Assembly (NCBI GenBank): GCA_002339745.1
Contig: DDKP01000118.1
Coordinates: 1,368 to 14,121 of the forward strand
Reading direction: 5' to 3'
Origin: Firmicutes bacterium UBA2595
Lineage (GTDB): Bacteria > Bacillota > Thermincolia > Thermincolales > UBA2595
Length of the DNA stretch: 12,754 nt
Positions 5,950 through 11,402 of the stretch are shown piece after piece. The notes beneath the pieces were generated by a model. That model was not told where the DNA came from and searched no databases. It saw only the letters and a program-made list of their open reading frames with translations. Position 1 is the first letter of the stretch, and the number at the start of each line of letters is the position of its first letter. The position numbers and the translations under genes were made by a program.

Positions 5950-7272
5950 ATGGAAATATGTGGTGACAGGCTACAAGGCCTTGCAGGAAAACGGCGGCCC
6001 CACATGGAATTACTTATTATCTGTCATAGAAGGGATGCCCTGTTAATGTTTCTATGGAAATTGCCTGGCGAGTGGAAGGAATTTAAGAAAGTTACGCTGG
6101 TACTGATACTGGCCTTGAGTATTTTTGCCGTTAGCGGCTGCCAGCGGCCACAAATCCTTTGGAGTAAAGCCGTGGCAGTTAATTCATCCCCGGACACGGT
6201 CAGGGCCCAGCAGGAGAAAACCGTGATTGAACTCGCCATGGTGGGTGATATCATGGTCCATGCTGACCAGCTGGCTTCGGCTTATGACAGCAAATCAAGG
6301 ATATATTCTTTTCAGGGTTTTTTTGAAGATGTCAGGGAATACCTGAGTTCCGCCGACCTGACATTAGGAAACCTGGAAACTATCGTAGCCGGCCGGGAGA
6401 AAGGATACTCCGGGTACCCGCAGTTTAATACGCCCCGGGAGATTCTGACCGCTCTCCGGGAAGCCGGTTTTGACGTGCTCACAACCGCCAATAACCATTC
6501 GATGGACAGGAGGCAGACAGGTGTCCTGAAAACGATAGAACACCTGGACCAGGAAGGTTTACAACACACCGGCACCTTTTCTTCCCCCGAGGAGAGGGCG
6601 AGGCCGCTAATTATCGAAGTCCGCGGCTTTAAGGTGGCCATCCTGGCTTACACCTATGGGACTAATGGCATTCCGGTGCCGGAAGGGAAAAGTTACCTGG
6701 TTAACCTGCTGGATCTTGAGCAGATAAGGGGGGACATTGGCCGGGCCAGGGAATGGGGAGCCGATATAGTCCTGGTTAGCCTACATTTCGGGGTCGAATA
6801 CCGCCGGTCCCCTGGGGAACAGGAAAAGCAGCTGGTAGAAGAGGTGTTCAGGGCGGGAGCGGATATTGTAGCCGGCAGTCATCCCCATGTTCTTCAGCCA
6901 ATGGTCAGGAGAGACCTGCTCAATGACGCTGAAGGGCTTTTCGTGGCATACTCTTTGGGGAATTTTATTTCCGGCCAGAGGGGCCGGTACAAGGATAGCG
7001 GGGCAATTGTCAGACTGAAGCTGGAAAAAGATATGACAACGGGAAAAGTAAAGCTTTTGGAAGCAGCCTGCATTCCGACCTGGGTGCATAAATACAGGGA
7101 AAACGGGAAAACAAGGTTTCGCGTGATTGCGGTCGAAAAAGCCGTCAGGGATTATGAAAAGGGGCTGGACAAAAGGTTGACGGGCAGGGACTATGAGAGA
7201 CTGAAACAGGTCTGGCGGGAAACCATAACCCTACTGTCTTCTTCTGTAGGCCTGTCTGTGTACCGTATTTAG
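5950..7272 (+). CDS. CapA-family metallophosphatase lipoprotein
   Basis: 440 aa from ATG 5950 (AAAGG 5 nt upstream). That start gives an unusually long n-region of about 47 residues before the membrane segment; ATG 6046 (408 aa, AGAAGGG about 11 nt upstream) gives a more normal signal peptide. The hydrophobic stretch 48-61 ends in a lipobox (VSGC, Cys64). The calcineurin-like fold of the CapA (poly-gamma-glutamate capsule) family follows with its motifs: GDIM (99-102), GNLE (140-143), ANNHSMD (180-186), LHFG (278-281), GSHPHV (309-314) and SLGNF (335-339), which carry the metal ligands. Family members act outside the membrane in capsule synthesis or on other phosphorylated or amide substrates. 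No capBC genes lie nearby, so poly-glutamate synthesis cannot be claimed. It is divergent from the collagen-like gene, sharing a gap of about 79 nt. Confidence 0.9.
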   Translation: MEICGDRLQGLAGKRRPHMELLIICHRRDALLMFLWKLPGEWKEFKKVTLVLILALSIFAVSGCQRPQILWSKAVAVNSSPDTVRAQQEKTVIELAMVGDIMVHADQLASAYDSKSRIYSFQGFFEDVREYLSSADLTLGNLETIVAGREKGYSGYPQFNTPREILTALREAGFDVLTTANNHSMDRRQTGVLKTIEHLDQEGLQHTGTFSSPEERARPLIIEVRGFKVAILAYTYGTNGIPVPEGKSYLVNLLDLEQIRGDIGRAREWGADIVLVSLHFGVEYRRSPGEQEKQLVEEVFRAGADIVAGSHPHVLQPMVRRDLLNDAEGLFVAYSLGNFISGQRGRYKDSGAIVRLKLEKDMTTGKVKLLEAACIPTWVHKYRENGKTRFRVIAVEKAVRDYEKGLDKRLTGRDYERLKQVWRETITLLSSSVGLSVYRI

Positions 7273-7279
7273 GTTATTT

Positions 7280-7308
7280 TTGACGGCAATGGACATCATA
7301 AATAAAAA
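7280..7308 (+). promoter_or_regulatory. Sigma-A-like promoter of the NADH dehydrogenase-like gene
   Basis: TTGACG (7280-7285, 5 of 6) and TAAAAA (7303-7308, 4 of 6) are separated by 17 bp in the gap after the CapA-like gene. The start would be near 7315, about 50 nt before the GTG start at 7367. No terminator hairpin is visible between the two genes, so read-through from the CapA-like gene is also possible. Confidence 0.5.
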
Positions 7309-7366
7309 GTGCCGGGCCTAATAAGGTGTGTTACGCTTATCGTTTCAAGAGCGAGGAGTGAAGTTC

Positions 7367-8566
7367 GTGGCTAAACGGATAGTTATTTTGGGGGCCGGCT
7401 ACGGGGGAATAAGGTGTGCCCTGACCCTGGAAGGTGAGAGCCGGCAGGGGGAAGTAGAGGTTGTCCTGGTAAATAAGCACAACTACCACCAGTTTATCGC
7501 CCAGCTGCACGAATCTGCGGTGGGGTTGCACAGCGGTAACGATATCAGGATTCCCCTAAATGAAATCTTTGAGGGGTCACAGATCAGGCTCATCAAGGAC
7601 GTAGTTCTGCGAATCCTGCCGAAAGAAAACAGGGTTCTGTTGCAGAGGGGCGTGCTTGAATATGATTACCTGGTTGTTGGATTAGGGAGTGAGCCTGAAT
7701 ATTTAAACGTCCCCGGTCTGGAACAGTACAGCCTTACCCTCAGAAGCCTCAACAGTGCAAAACTGATCAGGACCCATATTGAAAACAGTTTTGCCAGGTT
7801 CAAGGCAGACCCGTCAAAGACAGAATTGCTTGTAATAGTAATAGGAGGCGCCGGATTTACCGGAATCGAACTGGCAGGCGAGCTGGCCGACTGGATGCCT
7901 TCTTTGGCCGGAGAATATGATGTCCCGGAAAACCTCGTTTCACTGATATGCATCGAAGCAGCCTCAACAGTTATGGCCGGGTATGACCGTCAGCTGGTGC
8001 AGAAGGCGCTGGAGGTTCTCCGGGAAAAGAAAGTGCGCATCATAACCGGCGCTGCAATAGAAAGTGTTTCCGAAAATGAAGTGAGGCTGAACAATGGGGA
8101 AGTGATTCGGACAGGTACATTTATCTGGACAGGTGGAATCAGGGCTAACAGGTTGGTAGCCCAGGCCGGGTTTGCCACCGCTGTCCGGGGCAGGGCGCGG
8201 GTGAACAAATATCTTCAGGCGATCGACTATCCCAATGTCTATTTCGTGGGAGATAATGCTTTCATCACCAACCCGGTCAGCGGGAAAGTGATGGGGCCTA
8301 CGGCCCAGGTAGCCATCCAGAGCGGGCATATGGCGGCGCGGAACATCCTGGCCGACATCCGGGGACAGAGCCTGTACATTTTTTATCCCAGGGAATTTGG
8401 GAGGGTAGTATCCCTTGGAAGAAGGATTGCGATAGGTAAAATCGGCCGAAGATACAGGACCACCGGAAAAGTTGCCGGTATGCTGAAAGAAGCCGTTAAG
8501 TGGAAGTACCTGTTTACCATCGGAGGACTCAGGCTGGTGGCCAAAAGAATGCTGAATGTAAAATAG
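7367..8566 (+). CDS. NAD(P)H dehydrogenase-like FAD protein (type II NDH family)
   Basis: 399 aa. GTG 7367 is preferred because GAGGAG (7353-7358) lies 8 nt upstream; the frame is open back to GTG 7328 without a suitable site. Two Rossmann motifs are plain: the FAD-binding GAGYGG (9-14) after an initial strand, and the NAD(P)H-binding GGAGFTGIE (160-168). The family's late FAD motif is YFVGDNA (292-298), followed by 'PTAQVAIQSG' (311-320). Length and domain order match type II NADH dehydrogenases, peripheral membrane enzymes that oxidise NADH and reduce quinone without pumping ions; the C-terminal part (about 340-399), rich in Arg, Lys and hydrophobic residues, may be the membrane anchor. The electron acceptor is unknown; in an anaerobe it could be menaquinone or another carrier. 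The stop codon is buried in a terminator stem. Confidence 0.88.
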   Translation: MAKRIVILGAGYGGIRCALTLEGESRQGEVEVVLVNKHNYHQFIAQLHESAVGLHSGNDIRIPLNEIFEGSQIRLIKDVVLRILPKENRVLLQRGVLEYDYLVVGLGSEPEYLNVPGLEQYSLTLRSLNSAKLIRTHIENSFARFKADPSKTELLVIVIGGAGFTGIELAGELADWMPSLAGEYDVPENLVSLICIEAASTVMAGYDRQLVQKALEVLREKKVRIITGAAIESVSENEVRLNNGEVIRTGTFIWTGGIRANRLVAQAGFATAVRGRARVNKYLQAIDYPNVYFVGDNAFITNPVSGKVMGPTAQVAIQSGHMAARNILADIRGQSLYIFYPREFGRVVSLGRRIAIGKIGRRYRTTGKVAGMLKEAVKWKYLFTIGGLRLVAKRMLNVK

Positions 8567-8587
8567 CGAGGATTTCCTCGCTATTTT
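8560..8587. terminator. Bidirectional terminator hairpin between convergent redox genes
   Basis: A perfect 13-bp stem with a 2-nt apex: AAAATAGCGAGGA (8560-8572) and TCCTCGCTATTTT (8575-8587). It contains the TAG stop of the NADH dehydrogenase-like gene and has T-rich flanks on both strands, so it can end that gene and also the convergent flavoprotein gene whose stop is about 60 nt away. A second weaker hairpin (TCCTGA 8624-8629 with TCAGGA 8649-8654) covers the flavoprotein stop. Confidence 0.88.
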
Positions 8588-8648
8588 AGTATAGAAAAAG
8601 CCAGTAAGGAGGCTGGTGCGGCTTCCTGAACGCCTGATATAGGCAGAA

Positions 8649-9245
8649 TCAGGATGTGGCCAGGTTAAACCCAGCTTCGTATACTTCTTTTAGGGCGCCG
8701 GGGTGATTTAAGATCGCCCCTTTTTCATCTACCTGCCGGTAGCAAAAGCTGCCGGCAAATTCAGCTTCCAGCATCAGAAAAAAGTATTTAGTGACCTGAA
8801 TGGCTCCATCAAACACTCCCTTGTGGCCGGAGCCTGCTGCGGAGATAAACATTCCCTTCCTGGGAGGACGGCTGTCCTTGTCGGCAATAACACTTTTATT
8901 TAGGATATACTTAGTAGCCCAAAAACGCTGGGTTCGGTCAATCATCGCCTTGGCCTGGGCACACATACCCATCGAAAAAATGGGGGCTGCCAGAATGATC
9001 CTGTCAGCGAGGAGAAGTTTGTCATAAATTGCCTGCATGTCATCATGGATGACACATCTGCCTTCCTTGTAGCAGCCGTTGCACGCTATGCAGGGCGAGA
9101 AGCTGTAGCGGTTCAGTGAAATCAATTCGGTCATGGCTCCGCCCGCCGCCGCTCCTTCCAGGGCTTTTTTCAGAAGTATCGTTGTATTTCCGTCGCCCCT
9201 GGGGCTGGTGGCAATGCCCAGGCATTGTATATTCCGGTTGTCCAT
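8649..9245 (-). CDS. Iron-sulfur flavoprotein (NADPH-dependent FMN reductase-like)
   Basis: 198 aa from ATG 9245, with GAGGTGA about 7 nt upstream. The fold is flavodoxin-like: an early strand is followed by the FMN phosphate loop TSPRGDGNTT (13-22), and 'APIFSMGM' (87-94) is the second flavin-contact region. Four cysteines in a compact pattern C-x2-C-x2-C-x5-C (Cys52, Cys55, Cys58, Cys64) match the [4Fe-4S] site of archaeal and clostridial iron-sulfur flavoproteins. Such proteins shuttle electrons between ferredoxin and other acceptors or reduce oxygen and peroxide in anaerobes; the partner is not visible here. The gene is convergent with the NADH dehydrogenase-like gene and is transcribed away from the palindromic repeat at 9308-9527. 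Its upstream region has TATTAT at a fitting place but no good -35. Confidence 0.88.
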   Translation of the reverse strand: MDNRNIQCLGIATSPRGDGNTTILLKKALEGAAAGGAMTELISLNRYSFSPCIACNGCYKEGRCVIHDDMQAIYDKLLLADRIILAAPIFSMGMCAQAKAMIDRTQRFWATKYILNKSVIADKDSRPPRKGMFISAAGSGHKGVFDGAIQVTKYFFLMLEAEFAGSFCYRQVDEKGAILNHPGALKEVYEAGFNLATS

Positions 9246-9307
9246 AATGATGTCACCTCTAATAATACTTTAACACTTTACGTGAAAAAGAAGAAGAAAA
9301 GTTTCTT

Positions 9308-9527
9308 TGTAGTTTAAGAGGCAGGTATGTTCCTGCGAGCGAACAACAACTCCACTGGCAACACACTGGAGGTTGGAGGTTAGAGGTTAGAAGTCGGATT
9401 AAGAAGAAATTCGCCAAGGCGAATTTCAACGATTAACCAACCTCCGACTTCCAACATCTAATTTCCAATGTGAGACCAGTGGACATCAGATTCGCTCTCC
9501 GGAACACACCTGCCTCTCAAACGTACA
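9308..9527. repeat. Long palindromic repeat, copy 2, interrupted at its apex
   Basis: The outer arms of about 50 nt (9308-9358 and 9476-9527) are near-perfect reverse complements, from TGTA at the ends through GAGGCAGGT, GTTCC and GAGCGAA to CCACTGG (9352-9358) against CCAGTGG (9476-9482). The core GGCAGGTRTRTTCC plus GAGCG is shared with the repeat at 882-995, but the outermost arm sequences differ between the copies while still pairing within each. About 117 nt of unrelated palindromic sequence sits where copy 1 has only a short apex. It lies between the flavoprotein gene and the modular surface gene and carries no supportable ORF. Confidence 0.78.
9363..9473. repeat. Nested palindromic element with GGAGGTT heptad repeats
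   Basis: Inside the outer repeat. The left half has tandem seven-base units (GGAGGTT, GGAGGTT, AGAGGTT, AGAAGTC). The right half is their imperfect reverse complement: read on the minus strand it gives AGATGTTGGAAGTCGG against AGAGGTTAGAAGTCGG on the left. The apex is a perfect stem GAAATTCGCC-AA-GGCGAATTTC (9406-9427). The arms begin CACACTGGAGG and end CCAATGTG. This is a small non-coding, MITE-like hairpin element of its own family, apparently inserted in or evolved within the older repeat. Confidence 0.7.
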
Positions 9528-9829
9528 ATGACTAAAAAAGTTTTCGACAAGATTTTTAGAATTTCAATCCGCCAAAACTGCATTTCATTCCTTCAAAACC
9601 GGTTTTCAGGAGCGCTGGCTTATTTACGGAGCGACATTACTTCGGTTTTTGACAAAAACCACCTTCCGTCTTTCGACATGGATTTTTGGCTGACCTGCTG
9701 TATAATTGTTTCAATATGATCAAAAATCTCATAGTATTTCGAAAATAACTCCATACACAGCGGAGAATGTCCTTTTAACAGTTTTTATTAAGTTTTGGAT
9801 CATAATTTTGAAGGGAGAGGTATAGGGTG
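9528..9829. other. AT-rich intergenic control region with dyads and 0A-like boxes
   Basis: A 302-nt stretch with no convincing gene. It holds two perfect dyads, AAAACCGGTTTT (9595-9606) and GGTTTTTG-A-CAAAAACC (9644-9660). TTCGACA, the reverse complement of the Spo0A box TGTCGAA, occurs at 9543-9549 and 9672-9678, and a one-mismatch form TTTGACA is at 9648-9654 inside the second dyad. A TATAAT lies at 9701-9706. The small frame at 9528-9719 lacks a ribosome binding site and starts at the repeat edge, so it is not called as a gene. Confidence 0.5.
9672..9706 (+). promoter_or_regulatory. Candidate Spo0A-activated promoter of the modular surface gene
   Basis: TTCGACA (9672-9678, exact 0A box on the minus strand) overlaps TCGACA, a -35-like hexamer, which is 22 bp from a perfect TATAAT at 9701-9706. 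Over-long 22-bp spacing with a 0A box on the -35 is the known design of the Spo0A-dependent spoIIG promoter of Bacillus subtilis. No -35 exists at 17 bp. Transcription would start near 9713, giving a leader of about 117 nt before the TTG at 9830. Confidence 0.4.
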
Positions 9830-9946
9830 TTGAGAGTGCGTAAATTTCGGGAAACTTTCAGGGTTTTGAGCTTGGTTTTAAGCATACTGATAATCGTTCC
9901 TTCAATTGTTTTTCCCGTTACCCCAGTACCGGCTTTTTTGCTGTAG
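9830..9946 (+). pseudogene. Signal-peptide start of the modular surface protein, cut off by frameshift
   Basis: TTG 9830 has GGGAGAGG 9 nt upstream and opens 38 codons that form a textbook signal peptide: basic start (RVRKFRETFR, residues 2-11), hydrophobic core (about 12-30), and PVTPVPA before the expected cleavage site. The frame then meets TAG at 9944, right after a run of six T (9934-9939). With four or seven T the frame would read on as AFAVAETDT, a natural mature start, so a homopolymer slip is likely. The Ig-like domain that should follow is in a third frame (from about 9960). The piece is therefore the broken 5' end of the gene that continues at 9960. Confidence 0.65.
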
Positions 9947-11402
9947 CGGAAACAGACACTATTCCACGTATTATATCGACGGAGCTAAGGTAGGAGAGAG
10001 CGCTGTTGCGCCGTATGTATACAACTGGGACACCACTTTGTACACGGACGGAAGCCATACCATTCAGGCCAAAGCGTATGATGCCGCTAACAATCAGGGG
10101 ACAAGCAGTACGGTAACGGTTTCGGTGAATAATAACACGAACCCTGCGCCCATGGGTTCATGGAGTACAATAACGACAACTAACCAGCCTGTCAACAACT
10201 GGACCCGGATGGGTTCCTATTACAGTTCTCTAACAGGCAAAACCTACCTTGTGGGTGGGTGGAACTCCAGCAATAGCAGGTACCAGCAGGCCGTTTCGGT
10301 ATATGACCCCGCAACAAAGACATTCAGTACAATGCCAGACCTGCCAAGGGGTCTGGAAAGGCCTTTTGTAATAGCAAGAAGCGGATACTTGTATGTAATG
10401 GGAGGGATATATAATAACGGAACCACCTATGGTGGCTCCAATAATACCGTGTACAGGATCAGCTTAAGCGCTCCAACCGCGTGGGAGACTCTGAGTGATG
10501 CCCCCCGGAATATCAGCAAATCCGGTTTTGCCGTCCAGGGTAATATTGTTTATGTTTATGGTGGCGACTTCGATGGCATGCTGAAATTCGATTTAAGCTC
10601 CAGGGTCTGGACCGATGTAAACCAGTCAAGCCCAAGAGGTTTCGGCGCTTGGTATCCAAGCGGTTTTGCGACACCTGATGGACTGGTTCACTTCTACGGC
10701 GGACGAAATCAAGCCCTCAATAAGACTCTGTATAACGATACCGTAACCTTTAACCCAACAACCGGTGAATATAACATGACCACTATTCCTGCTTATGGTA
10801 CTCCCAGGGATATCGCTCCAGCATTTGTTCTCAATAACAAGGTATATATCGTTGGTGGTGAAATCAATGCAAACGTGGTTACAAACACCGCAGAAACCAT
10901 CGTCTATGACATTGGATCAGGGACGGGGAGCAGAATTACCGACGCGCCTGTCGTATCCAGGGACCATGCCCTTGGCGCATCCGGCGGCAATCTCCTGATG
11001 TTCCTGCAGGGGCAGGTCTACAGCCTGGATCCGAACGGCACACCTATCACACCTGTTGACATCTCGAACCCTGTAGAGGTCCACATTACCAATGACGGTT
11101 TCAACCAGTCCTATGCCGGTATAGACGGCCAGAACATCATCTGGAAAGACAACAGCGACGGTTATGACCAGATTTATCTGTACAACTACACGACCGGGAT
11201 AAAAACAAAGATTACAAATACCACCGGCGCCAAAGGCGCTCCGTATATAAAAGGTAATTTAATTGTTTATACGGATTCGACGGCCGGTTTGGAAGGTACT
11301 TATCTTTACAGGATACATGACGGTTCAAGCACTAAAATCATTGATGGTACAGGCGCAAGAAATTTCCGCATCAGTGGGGACTACATGGTTTATCTTGCGT
11401 AA
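9906..11402 (+). CDS. Fragment of modular secreted protein: Ig-like domain, Kelch propeller, TolB-like blades
   Basis: The open frame has 498 codons from TTG 9906, but protein-like sequence begins at about codon 19 (9960); the first codons are a shifted reading of the signal peptide. Residues 20-76 are the C-terminal two thirds of a bacterial Ig-like domain ('YYIDGAKVG', 'YTDGSHTIQAKAYDAANN'); its first strands are missing. Residues about 85-380 form a six-bladed Kelch-type propeller, with blade signs such as YLVGG (114-118), YVMGG (163-167), YVYGG (216-220), VHFYGG (261-266) and YIVGG (314-318). Residues 388-497 are about two and a half TolB/DPP6-like blades ('GQNIIWKDNSDGYDQIYLYNYTTG' type; shown here in part). 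The frame ends abruptly after 'GDYMVYLA', too early for a closed second propeller. Taken with its neighbours this is the middle of a disrupted gene, not a whole protein. Confidence 0.75.
   Translation: MFFPLPQYRLFCCSGNRHYSTYYIDGAKVGESAVAPYVYNWDTTLYTDGSHTIQAKAYDAANNQGTSSTVTVSVNNNTNPAPMGSWSTITTTNQPVNNWTRMGSYYSSLTGKTYLVGGWNSSNSRYQQAVSVYDPATKTFSTMPDLPRGLERPFVIARSGYLYVMGGIYNNGTTYGGSNNTVYRISLSAPTAWETLSDAPRNISKSGFAVQGNIVYVYGGDFDGMLKFDLSSRVWTDVNQSSPRGFGAWYPSGFATPDGLVHFYGGRNQALNKTLYNDTVTFNPTTGEYNMTTIPAYGTPRDIAPAFVLNNKVYIVGGEINANVVTNTAETIVYDIGSGTGSRITDAPVVSRDHALGASGGNLLMFLQGQVYSLDPNGTPITPVDISNPVEVHITNDGFNQSYAGIDGQNIIWKDNSDGYDQIYLYNYTTGIKTKITNTTGAKGAPYIKGNLIVYTDSTAGLEGTYLYRIHDGSSTKIIDGTGARNFRISGDYMVYLA

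Noticed and set aside
6024..7089. Minus-strand open frames within the CapA-like gene
   Set aside because: They are shadows of a gene with all family motifs on the plus strand.
7337..8329. Minus-strand open frames within the NADH dehydrogenase-like gene
   Set aside because: They overlap conserved FAD and NAD motifs of the plus-strand gene and show no domain of their own.
9361..9475. GGAGGTT repeats as a CRISPR array
   Set aside because: Units are seven bases, contiguous and degenerate, with no spacers and no cas genes nearby; they form one arm of a palindrome.
9528..9719. 63-codon open frame on the plus strand
   Set aside because: No ribosome binding site, starts at the edge of the palindromic repeat, overlaps dyads and the candidate promoter, and shows no protein-like features.
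9720..9829. Riboswitch (for example cyclic di-GMP type) in the leader of the modular gene
   Set aside because: The conserved core sequences of that class were looked for and not seen, and no terminator-antiterminator pair is evident.
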